In this document: one piece after another, positions 35,322 through 43,735 of the stretch
How positions within the stretch are numbered: the first letter of the stretch is position 1
How the letters are laid out: each line of letters starts with the position of its first letter
Assembly (NCBI RefSeq): GCF_024494595.1
Contig: NZ_JANHDI010000004.1
Coordinates: 1 to 64,000 of the forward strand
Source: Halobellus rarus
Lineage (GTDB): Archaea; Halobacteriota; Halobacteria; Halobacteriales; Haloferacaceae
Direction: 5' to 3'
Length of the DNA: 64,000 nucleotides
Position numbers and translations under genes: made by a program
The notes under the pieces: generated by a model
The model's input: only the letters and a program-made list of their open reading frames with translations
Database searches by the model: none
What the model was told of the DNA's origin: nothing

Positions 35322-35429
35322 ATGTCCGGAAAATCGAAGTTCATCCTGGTACTGGCCCTCATCGCACTCGTCTACTTCGTCGTCTCCGGCGGCGAGGACC
35401 CCGTCGAGGTCGAAGTCGACGACGAGTAA
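35322..35429 (+). CDS. Small single-span membrane protein (35 aa)
   Basis: A short open frame: a basic N-terminus (MSGKSK), one hydrophobic helix (FILVLALIALVYFVVSG) and an acidic tail (EVEVDDE). An AT-rich box lies about 27 bases before the ATG, matching leaderless genes here. The length, charge layout (positive inside) and acidic tail look like a real haloarchaeal small membrane protein; function unknown. Confidence 0.6.
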   Translation: MSGKSKFILVLALIALVYFVVSGGEDPVEVEVDDE

Positions 35430-35711
35430 CGCCCGATCGACTGCGTTATCGAGGCCTCGCTATCTGAGGCCTTTCCCTTCCAACACACACGACGGCGAGC
35501 AGTGGCCACGCCGTGCGGCGTTGACGTCCGGATACGCCGCGAACCACGCTCGACGGACCGTACGCTCGTGGCCCTCGAACTCCGACATACGCTCGGACCT
35601 TGCTATTCGAGCGTGGAGAACGCTTCAGTCGCCACCCTGCGTTTAGCAGGTTCGCCCGGTCGCTTCGAACCGTGCCGACGGACTCATACCGCTCGGCCCG
35701 AAACGGCGTCT

Positions 35712-36560
35712 ATGTACGGTGTCGTCACGCGGAACGCCGAAGAGGTCGAATGGAGCGAGTTCGACGTCGGCTTCTACGAGGTCAAGGACGTGACAGGGCG
35801 GGCCGCACAGCCGCTTCCGAACGCGGTGAATATGATCTCGTGTTTCGGCGACAACGCGGCGGTCGACGCCGACCGAGACCTCGTCGCGGTCGACGGCGAC
35901 GGCACGCCGGCGACCCGCGAGCAGCCCTACTTCGACTGGTCGCACGTTTGTCCGACCAACGAACAGTATCGCGCGGGGCTCCTCGAAATCGTCGCAGACT
36001 GCGCGGCCGAAAACGGCGACGTCAGACTGGACGACGTCGGGTTTCCACGGGAGGGATACTGTCGGTGTGATCGCTGTGAACGGCGTTTCGCGGGGAGCGA
36101 CCACGAAGACCGTCTCGACTGGCGCGCCAGCGAGATCACCGGCTTCGTCGCCGACGCGGCCGAGCGGATTCCGGGACGGACCTACCTGACGCTGTATCCG
36201 GATCCGTACCCGGGACACCTCTTCGGCCGCGAGGGGATCGACGTCGAGGCGCTCGCCGAATACGTGGACGAGTTCGTCGTCCCGCTGTACGACACCGCCT
36301 ACGCGACGACCTACTGGCTCGAGACGATCGCCAAGGGGTTCGAGAGCCTGCTCGACCCGTACGGGATACCCTTCTCGATCGAACTGTACGCCGTCGACGT
36401 CGATCTCGATGCGCTCGTCGGAGCGACGGAGGTCGTGGAGACGTACGCGGAGGACGTGTACTTCGGGTACGACGCCTCCAACGCGGCCGCGGCGATCCGC
36501 CGCAAGGGGGCGGACGAGCGATCGGGCGTCACCCACCGACCGGACAGCGGATCCGAGTGA
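35712..36560 (+). CDS. Putative TIM-barrel glycoside-hydrolase-like protein
   Basis: A 282-residue protein I do not firmly recognise. The segment CPTNEQYRAGLLEIV, then VRLDDVGFPREGYCRCDRCE, resembles the barrel strand and CxCxxC motif of bacterial putative glycoside-hydrolase families (GHL10-like), where the acidic pair may be catalytic. The later parts (RTYLTLYPDPYPGHLFGREG, then EYVDEFVVPLYD) also fit a TIM barrel. No signal peptide, so cytoplasmic. ATG at 35712 is chosen because the 70 open codons upstream look non-coding. Confidence 0.65.
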   Translation: MYGVVTRNAEEVEWSEFDVGFYEVKDVTGRAAQPLPNAVNMISCFGDNAAVDADRDLVAVDGDGTPATREQPYFDWSHVCPTNEQYRAGLLEIVADCAAENGDVRLDDVGFPREGYCRCDRCERRFAGSDHEDRLDWRASEITGFVADAAERIPGRTYLTLYPDPYPGHLFGREGIDVEALAEYVDEFVVPLYDTAYATTYWLETIAKGFESLLDPYGIPFSIELYAVDVDLDALVGATEVVETYAEDVYFGYDASNAAAAIRRKGADERSGVTHRPDSGSE

Positions 36561-36592
36561 GAGAGCGGAACGAGAGCACCGAGTAGCGCCCG

Positions 36593-36706
36593 TCAGATTG
36601 CACCGGCGAGGAAGGCGACGACCACGATTCCGACGACGAATACGAGCACCGCAAACACGAACAACCCGGCGAGGAGTCGGCGTTGCTCCGGGGTCGGCTC
36701 GGCCAT
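36593..36706 (-). CDS. Small single-span membrane protein (37 aa)
   Basis: A 37-residue frame: MAEPTPEQRRLLAG, then one long hydrophobic helix to the end (LFVFAVLVFVVGIVVVAFLA). The preceding residues are charged and hydrophilic, as for a tail-anchored microprotein. It ends 32 bases past the convergent gene at 35712 and lies downstream of menC on the same strand (80 bases). Function unknown. Confidence 0.55.
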   Translation of the reverse strand: MAEPTPEQRRLLAGLFVFAVLVFVVGIVVVAFLAGAI

Positions 36707-36786
36707 ATCCGGGCGTATGGACCAGTCTCGTAAATACTCGCCGGCAGGGCGTCCGGTCGGTCCTCGGGGGGACCGAAACGTCGTCG

Positions 36787-37827
36787 CTACGACCGCTCAC
36801 GCAGAGCGGAGAATGTGTCGCCCGCGAGTCCCGGACCCGCCGGAACGCGTACGCGACCACCCTCCACCGGGGCCGGATCGAGCGCGAGGTCGTCAGCGAG
36901 CATCGACCCAGTCGCGAGGCCGCAGGAGAGTCGCTCCGGGAGCGCAGCGGCGACGTGTACCGCACCGACGCGTGCGACGACGGCGTCGATCGTGGTCGTG
37001 ACGACGGCGTCGACGCCACGCTCCGAGGCCTGATACGCCACGTCGAGCGTCCGGATCGGACCACCGAGCGCCATCGGTTTGCAGACGAGGACGTCGGCGG
37101 CGTCGGACGCGAGGATCCGCGCGGGACCGACCGTCGCAAGCGACTCGTCGAGCGCGACGCCGACGCCGCGACCTCGGAGCTCCGCGTGGCCCTCGACATC
37201 GTCGGCGTCGAGCGGCTGTTCCACGTACGAGAAGTCGAGCTCGGCGGCGACATCGAGCATTCGCGTCGCAGTCTCTACGTCCCACGCACCGTTGGCGTCC
37301 GCGCGGAGTTCGACGCCGTCGCCGGCGGCCTCGCGGACCGCTCGGAGTCGGGCCGCGTCGACGTCCGGATCGCGCGCGCCGACCTTCACTTTCAGCGCAC
37401 TGAACCCCCCGTCGACGGCCTCGCACGTCGCCTCGACGGTCGCATCCACGGATCCGTCGCCGACGGTGGCGTTGACCGGGACTGTCTCGGCGATCGCCCC
37501 GTCCGAGAGAAATGCCGCTAGCGATTTCCCGGCGACACGCGCCTCCGCGTCCGCGACGGCGAGTTCGACGCCGTGCCGGGCGGCCGGACGACGGGATCTG
37601 CCGGTCTCGTCGGTCTCGGCGAGCATCGATTCGGGATCCTGCGTCGCCGCGAGCGTCGCCTCACATTCCTCGTGGGACTCGGTCCAGCCGGGGAGGGGCG
37701 TCGACTCGCCGAGGCCGATCACGCCGTCGCGGTCGACCCGAACGAGAAAGCCATCTCGTCGTCTGATGGACCCGGCGGCAGTCGACAGCGGCGACCGGAG
37801 GGCGAGAGAGAACGATTCGGAGTCCAT
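36787..37827 (-). CDS. menC: o-succinylbenzoate synthase
   Basis: A 346-residue enolase-superfamily protein in the men cluster. It has ALKVKVGARDPDVD (catalytic Lys of the KxK-type motif), then ELRADANGAWD, YVEQPLD and LDESLATV with metal-binding acids. It dehydrates SHCHC to o-succinylbenzoate in menaquinone synthesis. The ATG overlaps the menA stop by one base (TAATG), so they are coupled. A long upstream in-frame extension lies inside menA and is not used. Confidence 0.9.
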   Translation of the reverse strand: MDSESFSLALRSPLSTAAGSIRRRDGFLVRVDRDGVIGLGESTPLPGWTESHEECEATLAATQDPESMLAETDETGRSRRPAARHGVELAVADAEARVAGKSLAAFLSDGAIAETVPVNATVGDGSVDATVEATCEAVDGGFSALKVKVGARDPDVDAARLRAVREAAGDGVELRADANGAWDVETATRMLDVAAELDFSYVEQPLDADDVEGHAELRGRGVGVALDESLATVGPARILASDAADVLVCKPMALGGPIRTLDVAYQASERGVDAVVTTTIDAVVARVGAVHVAAALPERLSCGLATGSMLADDLALDPAPVEGGRVRVPAGPGLAGDTFSALRERS

Positions 37828-38777
37828 TACAGCGGGAGCGTCGCGAACGAGAGGCCGACGGCGAACAGGACGGCGTAGCCTGCGAGGAGCCGCCCGGTCC
37901 GTTCCAGCGTCGGGTTGAGGATCCGACCGTCGGTCTCTCCGAGGATCGTCCGCGTGATGCTGGCGGCGTAGGGGAGGGTGAGGTACGGGAGCGCGACGGC
38001 GACCGTGAACCCCGGCTGTCTCAGGAACCACAGCGGCACGGCGTAGGCCACGAGCAGCATCGCGAGGAACTCCGCGCGGGCGAACCCGTAGCCGAACCGG
38101 ACCGCGAGCGTCCGCTTGCCGGTGGTGGCGTCTTCCTCCTTGTCGCGGACGTTGTTGACGACGAGGATGTCAGTCGACAGCGCCGCGATGGGGAGCGCCG
38201 CGACGACGACCGCGAGCGGGAGCGTCTCGGGTGGAACCCCGAGCGGGAACGGGTCCGCGAGGACCGCAGCGGCCTGGACGTAGTACGTTCCGGTGACGGC
38301 GACGAGACCGAAGAACACGAAGACGAACAGGTCCCCCAGGCCGTGGTAGCCGAGCGGGTACGGGCCGCCGGTGTAGGCGATCCCGGAGGCGACAGAGAGG
38401 AGCCCGATCACGAGGATCGGCGCGCCGCCGACGTAGACTAGGTACGTTCCGAGGAGAATCGACGCGGCGAAGGTGAGATACATCGCGCGCCTGACCGTCT
38501 CGGGGTCTATGAGACCGCCCGCCGTGACGCGGGTGAAGCCTTCGCGTGCCTCCGTGTCGGCTCCCTTCACGTGATCGTAGTAGTCGTTGGCGAAGTTGGT
38601 GCCGATCTGGATGAGCCCGGCACCGACGAGGGCCGCCAGGGCCGGAAAAACGGCGAAGACGCCGTCGTGGACGGCGATTCCGGTTCCGACGACCACCGGC
38701 GAAGCGGCCGCCGGCAGCGTCTGGGGGCGGGCGGCCATCACCCACGCCTCGCGTTTCGTGACGTCCTGCGTGCTCAT
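37827..38777 (-). CDS. menA: 1,4-dihydroxy-2-naphthoate polyprenyltransferase
   Basis: A 316-residue UbiA-family membrane prenyltransferase with about eight to nine spans. The first aspartate-rich motif is NFANDYYDHVKGAD and the second NNVRDKEEDATTGKRTLAV. RPQTLPAAASPV at the start is typical of MenA. It attaches the prenyl chain to dihydroxynaphthoate at the membrane. Ends overlapping menC. Confidence 0.95.
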   Translation of the reverse strand: MSTQDVTKREAWVMAARPQTLPAAASPVVVGTGIAVHDGVFAVFPALAALVGAGLIQIGTNFANDYYDHVKGADTEAREGFTRVTAGGLIDPETVRRAMYLTFAASILLGTYLVYVGGAPILVIGLLSVASGIAYTGGPYPLGYHGLGDLFVFVFFGLVAVTGTYYVQAAAVLADPFPLGVPPETLPLAVVVAALPIAALSTDILVVNNVRDKEEDATTGKRTLAVRFGYGFARAEFLAMLLVAYAVPLWFLRQPGFTVAVALPYLTLPYAASITRTILGETDGRILNPTLERTGRLLAGYAVLFAVGLSFATLPL

Positions 38778-38887
38778 TGGTGCTACCTCAGAACGGCGAC
38801 GGCGTCAAAGTTCGGTTTGGTGGTTCAATCGGAGATCGATGCCCTCGGCGGCATCTCGTTTTTGTGGATCGGACGAGACAGCACGGT

Positions 38888-39331
38888 ATGGCGAACATCA
38901 GCGAGACGTACATCGAGAACAGAGAACGCATTCAACCCAACGACACCAACAACTACGGCAGTGCTCACGGCGGCAACATTATGCGGTGGATGGACGAGAT
39001 CGGCGCGATGAGTGCGATGCGCCACGCCGGGGAGACGTGTGTGACGGCGTACGTCAACAACCTCGATTTCAAACGTCCGATTCCCCGGGGAGACACCTGC
39101 GTCATCAGCGGCTACGTGTACGAAACGGGCCGGACGAGCCTCCGAGTCCGATTGCAGGCGTTTCACGAGGCCCCGCGAACGGGCGAGCGCGAGCAGACGA
39201 CCGACTCCTACTTCGTCTTCGTCGCCGTCGACGAGGCGGGAACGCCCGCGCCGGTTCCGGAACTCACGGTCGAGTCCGAGCGCTGTGAGAACTTGCGGGA
39301 CGCGGCGCTCGCCGGTGAAGGCGGCGATTGA
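38888..39331 (+). CDS. Hot-dog acyl-CoA thioesterase
   Basis: A 147-residue hot-dog protein of the acyl-CoA thioesterase (YciA/BACH) type: PNDTNNYGSAHGGNIMRWMD contains the helix and catalytic acid. It hydrolyses acyl-CoA. It lies between menB and menA but on the opposite strand, with its own TATA-like box about 27 bases upstream. Menaquinone synthesis needs a dihydroxynaphthoyl-CoA thioesterase, a hot-dog enzyme in bacteria; this gene is a positional candidate, though its subfamily is not the usual MenI one. Confidence 0.85.
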   Translation: MANISETYIENRERIQPNDTNNYGSAHGGNIMRWMDEIGAMSAMRHAGETCVTAYVNNLDFKRPIPRGDTCVISGYVYETGRTSLRVRLQAFHEAPRTGEREQTTDSYFVFVAVDEAGTPAPVPELTVESERCENLRDAALAGEGGD

Positions 39332-39429
39332 GAGCAATTATGCACAGGTTTCAGCAAATCGACGGCGACCGAAGGGCCTGCTGGATCCTGGCGTGAAGTT
39401 GGGGGAAAACCCGTCTCGAAAATCGGACC

Positions 39430-40347
39430 CTAGTAGTGCCAAGGGTACCCCGAGAAATCGGGGTCGCGTCCCTCGAGGAACGCGTCCCGTCCCTCTTGGG
39501 CCTCCTCGGTCATATACGCCAGGCGCGTCGCTTCTCCCGAGAACACCTGCTGGCCGACGAGGCCGTCGTCGGTCAGGTTGAACGCGTACTTGAGCATTCG
39601 TATCGCGGTGGGTGATTTATCGGTGATCTCGTCGGCCCAATCGAGGGCGACAGCTTCCAGTTCCCCGTGCGGGATCGCTTCGTTCGCCATCCCCATCTCG
39701 ACGGCCTCCTCGGCCGAGTAGGTTTTCCCCCGGAAAAACACCTCTCGGGCTTTCTTCTGTCCGATCTGCTTCGCGAGATACGCCGACCCGAACCCGCCGT
39801 CGAACGAAGCGACGTCGGGATCGGTCTGGAGGAACTTGGCGTGCTCCGCCGAGGCGAGCGTCAGATCACAGACGACGTGCAGGGAGTGGCCGCCGCCCAC
39901 CGCCCAGCCGGGGACGACGGCGATGACTGGTTTCGGCATAAATCGGATGAGGCGCTGTACCTCCAGGATGTGGAGCCGACCGGCCTTCGCCTCGCGGACG
40001 AGCGGGTCGTCGGCCTCGTCGGCCTCGTCGTCGTCGCGATACTCGTAGCCCGACTCGCCGCGGACCGACTGGTCTCCACCGGCGCAGAAGGCCCAGCCGC
40101 CGTCCTTCGAGGACGGTCCGTTCCCCGTCAGGAGGACGCAGCCGACGTCGGCTCGTTTGCGGGCGTCGTCGAGCGCGGCGTAGAGTTCGTCGACCGTGCC
40201 CGGACGGAACGCGTTGCGCTTCTCCGGGCGGTCGAAGGCGATCCGGACCGCCGGAACGTCGACTGCACGGTGGTACGTGACGTCGTCGAAGGCGTCGGCG
40301 CCGTCGACCTGCTCCCAGCGCGCGTCGTCGAAGATCTCCGAGACCAT
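39430..40347 (-). CDS. menB: 1,4-dihydroxy-2-naphthoyl-CoA synthase
   Basis: A 305-residue crotonase-fold enzyme. RIAFDRPEKRNAFRP, AFCAGGDQSVRG and PGWAVGGGHSLHVVCDLTLA match MenB, and the C-terminus ends EGRDPDFSGYPWHY, the MenB hallmark (about FxxFPWxP/Y). It closes the second ring from o-succinylbenzoyl-CoA. Follows menD by 73 bases. An acidic insertion (RDDDEADEADD) is a halophilic addition. Confidence 0.95.
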   Translation of the reverse strand: MVSEIFDDARWEQVDGADAFDDVTYHRAVDVPAVRIAFDRPEKRNAFRPGTVDELYAALDDARKRADVGCVLLTGNGPSSKDGGWAFCAGGDQSVRGESGYEYRDDDEADEADDPLVREAKAGRLHILEVQRLIRFMPKPVIAVVPGWAVGGGHSLHVVCDLTLASAEHAKFLQTDPDVASFDGGFGSAYLAKQIGQKKAREVFFRGKTYSAEEAVEMGMANEAIPHGELEAVALDWADEITDKSPTAIRMLKYAFNLTDDGLVGQQVFSGEATRLAYMTEEAQEGRDAFLEGRDPDFSGYPWHY

Positions 40348-40420
40348 ACCCGGAGAGGGCCGGGAATCCGCAAAAAGATTGGTTTCGTCCGTTCGGCAGC
40401 GGTCCCGTCGTCGCAGGCGG

Positions 40421-42217
40421 CTACGTCGTCTCTTCGAGAACCCGTTCGATGGCTCGCTCTCGAAGATCCGCTCGGACCTCGTGGCTCGATTCGGCGTCGG
40501 TCACGACTTCCACGACGTGCGATCCGTCGCTTTCCGTCGCCTCGGCGTACGCCTCGCGGAACCCCTCTCGATCCTCGCCCGCGACACGCGCGAACGAGAG
40601 GTCGTACAGATCCCCCGTGGGTGCGAAGTCCAGACCGTGCGGCGTCACGAACTGCGACGTGAACGGCGGATCGTACGCCTCGATCGGGAGCATATGGAAG
40701 ATGCCGCCCCCGTCGTTGTTGAGGAGGACGATCGTCGCCTCGACGTCGCAGCGACCGAGCGCCAGCAGCCCGTTCATATCGTGGTAGTACGCCAGATCAC
40801 CAGTAACGAGCGTGAGGTCGTCCGTCGTCGCCGAACCGGCACCGAGCGCCGTCGAGACGATCCCGTCGATCCCGGACGCGCCGCGATTGCCGAGGACCGT
40901 CCGCGTCGCGGTCGTGGCTCCGCCGAACCGATCCAGATCACGGACCGGCATCGAGTTCGAGACGAACACTGTGGCGGGGTCGGGCGCGAGGTCGACGACG
41001 TCAGACAGAACCCGCCCCTCCCAGAACGCGTCGGTTTCGTCGATCACGGTCGAGTGGGCCGCCTCGGCGTCCGTCCAACGATCGCGCCACGCGGTGCTTC
41101 CCGGGCCCGCGAGCAGCCGGGAGAGCCGGCCGAGCAGCCGTGAGGGGTCCGCGACGATCAGGTCGGTCGCGGTGAACTCCGCCTCGCGCCACCCCGCCGC
41201 CGGGTCGACGACGTACTGACGGGCGTCCGCGGCGGCGAGGTACTCTCGGAGCGGCTTGGACGTCGGCGACGCGCCGACGCGGACGACGACGTCCGGATCC
41301 GGCCACGCCTCCCGGACGCGCTCGCCCAGGAAGCCGTCGTACCCGCCGATCACCGGCGTCGTGCGGACCGGCCCGCCGTAGCGGATCCCCGAGAGCGGGT
41401 CGGCCAGAACGGGGAAACCGCTCGCGTGGGCGAACGCGGCGACCGCCTCTGGATCGATTCCGGGAGCGTCCGCGGGCCCGACAACGAGCAGTCCGCGCGG
41501 CTCCGAGAGGTCTGCGGTCAGGTCTCGCAGCGCATCGTCGCCGAGTTCAGCTACGCCCGCGGTCGTGTCGACGAACGGGCCGTCGCGGCCGTCGGTGGCG
41601 GTGTCTGGTAGGTCCGAGGGCACGTCGCCTTCCACGGGCGTCGGTTCCAGCGGTTTGCGGAACGGGAAGTTCAGGTGGACCGGCCCCGCGGGCGTCCCCG
41701 TCGCCTTGGTGACCGCCCGGGCGGCCGTCGTCCGGAGCGACCGGAGCTTTCGCGGCGTCGCCTCCGGTTCCGCGACGTCTCGGTACCACCGCACGGCGTC
41801 GCCGTAGAGCTTCTCCTGGTCGATGGTCTGGTTCGCTCCCGAGTCGCGAATCTCGGGTGGGCGATCAGCCGTCAGCAACAGCAGCGGCACGCGGGACTGA
41901 GAGGCCTCGATCACCGCCGGATGGTAGTTCGCGGCCGCCGTCCCCGACGTGCACACCAGCGGCGTCACCTCGCCCGTTCGGCGGGCGCGGCCGAGCGCGA
42001 AGTACGCCGAGGAGCGCTCGTCGAGGTGCGAGTAGACGTGGACGTCCTCGTGTCTGTCGAACGCGACCGTCAACGGCGTCGACCGGCTCCCGGGGGAGAT
42101 ACAGACGGCGTCGACGCCGGCGGCGACGAGTTCGTCGACGAGCACGCGGGCCCAGAGCGTGTTGCGGTTGGGGTCGCGGTTCCGCGGAGGCTCACCGGTT
42201 CGTTCTCGCTCGGTCAT
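40421..42217 (-). CDS. menD: SEPHCHC synthase
   Basis: A 598-residue ThDP enzyme. N-terminal VCISPGSRSTPLTVAF and HLDERSSAYFALG are MenD signatures, and the cofactor motif is GDLAYYHDMNGLLAL to LLNNDGGGIF. It joins isochorismate with 2-oxoglutarate-derived succinic semialdehyde. The start is the third of three similar ATGs generated by a 29-bp tandem repeat; only this one (42217) is in frame with the enzyme. Confidence 0.95.
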   Translation of the reverse strand: MTERERTGEPPRNRDPNRNTLWARVLVDELVAAGVDAVCISPGSRSTPLTVAFDRHEDVHVYSHLDERSSAYFALGRARRTGEVTPLVCTSGTAAANYHPAVIEASQSRVPLLLLTADRPPEIRDSGANQTIDQEKLYGDAVRWYRDVAEPEATPRKLRSLRTTAARAVTKATGTPAGPVHLNFPFRKPLEPTPVEGDVPSDLPDTATDGRDGPFVDTTAGVAELGDDALRDLTADLSEPRGLLVVGPADAPGIDPEAVAAFAHASGFPVLADPLSGIRYGGPVRTTPVIGGYDGFLGERVREAWPDPDVVVRVGASPTSKPLREYLAAADARQYVVDPAAGWREAEFTATDLIVADPSRLLGRLSRLLAGPGSTAWRDRWTDAEAAHSTVIDETDAFWEGRVLSDVVDLAPDPATVFVSNSMPVRDLDRFGGATTATRTVLGNRGASGIDGIVSTALGAGSATTDDLTLVTGDLAYYHDMNGLLALGRCDVEATIVLLNNDGGGIFHMLPIEAYDPPFTSQFVTPHGLDFAPTGDLYDLSFARVAGEDREGFREAYAEATESDGSHVVEVVTDAESSHEVRADLRERAIERVLEETT

Positions 42218-42246
42218 CGTCGGCCTGTTCGCTCTCGCTCGGTCAT
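42214..42246 (-). CDS. Minigene 2 before menD (10 aa)
   Basis: An ATG at 42246 opens ten codons (MTERERTGRR) and stops at a TGA overlapping the menD ATG as ATGA. This is the arrangement used for translational coupling. Produced by the 29-bp duplication; translation is not proven. Confidence 0.4.
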   Translation of the reverse strand: MTERERTGRR

Positions 42247-42275
42247 CGTCGTCCTGTTCGTTCTCGCTCGGTCAT
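42243..42275 (-). CDS. Minigene 1 before menD (10 aa)
   Basis: An ATG at 42275, 20 bases after the menF stop, opens ten codons with the same product (MTERERTGRR). It stops at a TGA overlapping the ATG of minigene 2 (ATGA). It may be a by-product of the repeat or a coupling device between menF and menD. Confidence 0.4.
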   Translation of the reverse strand: MTERERTGRR

Positions 42276-42295
42276 AGCTGCCCCGTCGGTGTCGT

Positions 42296-43654
42296 TCAAT
42301 CATCGCCTTCCCGTTCCAGTTCGTCCAGGATCGGCCGGTACTTCAGCTGCACCTCGTCCCACTCCCGGTCGGGATCGGAGTCGGCGACGATGCCGACGCC
42401 AGCGAACAGCGTCGCAGTGTCGCCGCGGGCGACCGCAGAGCGGAGCGCGACGGCGAAGGTGCCGTATCCCGCGGCGTCGATCCAGCCGACCGGCGCGGCG
42501 TACCAGCCGCGGTCGAACGGTTCCGTCTCTCGGATCGTCGCCAGCGCCCGCTCGGGCGGAAGTCCACCGACCGCCGGTGTCGGGTGCAGGGCCTCCACCA
42601 GCGAGAGGACGTGCTCGTCGCGATCCAGCGTCGCCGTGATCGGCGTCCAGAGGTGCTGGACCGTCGCCAGACGTTTAACCCGGCGCGAGCCGGTGCTGAC
42701 GGTCCCCGCGAACGGCGAGAGCTGCTCGGCTATGGTCTCCGCAACGAGGTCGTGCTCGTGGGCGTTCTTCTCGTCCCGAGCGAGTTCCTGCGCCAGCCAC
42801 TCGTCTTCGGCGGGCGTCTCGCCGCGACCCGTCGTCCCGGCGAGCGCGTCGGTCTCGACCGTCCGACCGCGCAGCGAGACGAGTCGCTCGGGCGTCGCCC
42901 CGAAGAAGGAGGGCTGCGGACGCGATTCGGACGGTTCGGGCTCGACGAGGAAGCGGTAACACTCCGGATACGCTCGCCCGAGCCGGGTGAGGACGTCCGG
43001 GAGCGAAAGTGTCCCCGCGAGGTCGACGTCGAGCGCCTGCGCGAGGACGACCTTCCGGAGGTCGCCGGACTTGATGCGAGAGACGGCGGCCTCGACGCCC
43101 GTCCGCCAGTCCGCCCGCGCCGTAGTGCGTCGTCGGTCGGTGACGCCCGGGGGACCGGCCGTCGAACCCGGGCCCCTGAGCGAGTCGATGCGTTCACGTT
43201 CTCGGTCGAGTCGCGACTCGACGGTATCCGGGTCGACGTCCCGTCCCACGGCGTTGACTGTCACCCACGCGTCGCCGTCGGTCCACGTGACCTGCACGCG
43301 CGGAAAGACGAATCTCGCCCCGGGAAAGTCCTCCCACGGCGGTCCCGAGGTGCTGTCAGCGTGGAAGGCGAACCCTCCGAACAGTCTGGGACGGGCGGCT
43401 TCCGTCCCGGCGTGGACGTCCCCGGAGGCGAAGAGCGACTCAGCCGCTTCGCGAATCGACGAAAAGCGGCTCGAACCGTCGGCGATGAGCGTCGCCGCCG
43501 CGCCGCTGCCGACGACGGTGGCCTCCTCGGGAGCGCTCCAGACCGTTCGCGGCGCGTCGGCGTCGCGCAGAACGGCCCGAAACGACGGCGTCGAGAGGGG
43601 GACCGACCGGCTGACGAGGTCAGTTTCCGCGGCGTCGGTCCGCAACGATTCCAT
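42296..43654 (-). CDS. menF: Isochorismate synthase
   Basis: A 452-residue chorismate-binding enzyme. The conserved C-terminal half has IKSGDLRKVVLAQALDVD, SFFGATPERLVSLRG, ALAGTTGRGETPAEDE, HPTPAVGGLPPE and the end VGIVADSDPDREWDEVQLK. It converts chorismate to isochorismate, the first committed step to menaquinone. First gene of the men operon on this strand; ATG 43654 has a TATA-like box about 30 bases upstream. Confidence 0.95.
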   Translation of the reverse strand: MESLRTDAAETDLVSRSVPLSTPSFRAVLRDADAPRTVWSAPEEATVVGSGAAATLIADGSSRFSSIREAAESLFASGDVHAGTEAARPRLFGGFAFHADSTSGPPWEDFPGARFVFPRVQVTWTDGDAWVTVNAVGRDVDPDTVESRLDRERERIDSLRGPGSTAGPPGVTDRRRTTARADWRTGVEAAVSRIKSGDLRKVVLAQALDVDLAGTLSLPDVLTRLGRAYPECYRFLVEPEPSESRPQPSFFGATPERLVSLRGRTVETDALAGTTGRGETPAEDEWLAQELARDEKNAHEHDLVAETIAEQLSPFAGTVSTGSRRVKRLATVQHLWTPITATLDRDEHVLSLVEALHPTPAVGGLPPERALATIRETEPFDRGWYAAPVGWIDAAGYGTFAVALRSAVARGDTATLFAGVGIVADSDPDREWDEVQLKYRPILDELEREGDD

Positions 43655-43680
43655 TACCCGTCCTGAGGACGCCACGCTCT

Positions 43681-43687
43681 TTTATTT
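43681..43687 (-). promoter_or_regulatory. TATA-like box of the men operon
   Basis: Plus-strand tttattt, about 30 bases upstream of the menF ATG at 43654. Confidence 0.5.
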
Positions 43688-43735
43688 GACTATACCGGGG
43701 GCGAAGATCGGACCACGGATCCAGTTCGCGCCCGG

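Larger units (their letters stand above)
42200..42286. repeat. 29-bp tandem triplication across the menD start
   Basis: Three imperfect direct copies of 29 bp (about 42200-42228, 42229-42257, 42258-42286), each with the core ctcgctcggtcat at a fixed 29-bp spacing. On the minus strand each copy carries an ATG followed by codons for Met-Thr-Glu-Arg-Glu-Arg-Thr-Gly. The copy nearest menD encodes the real menD N-terminus, so the other two look like duplicates of it. The period is not a multiple of three, so each ATG is in a different frame. Confidence 0.92.

Noticed and set aside
42200-42286. CRISPR-like repeat
   Set aside because: The three copies abut with no unique spacers and match the menD start; it is a tandem duplication.
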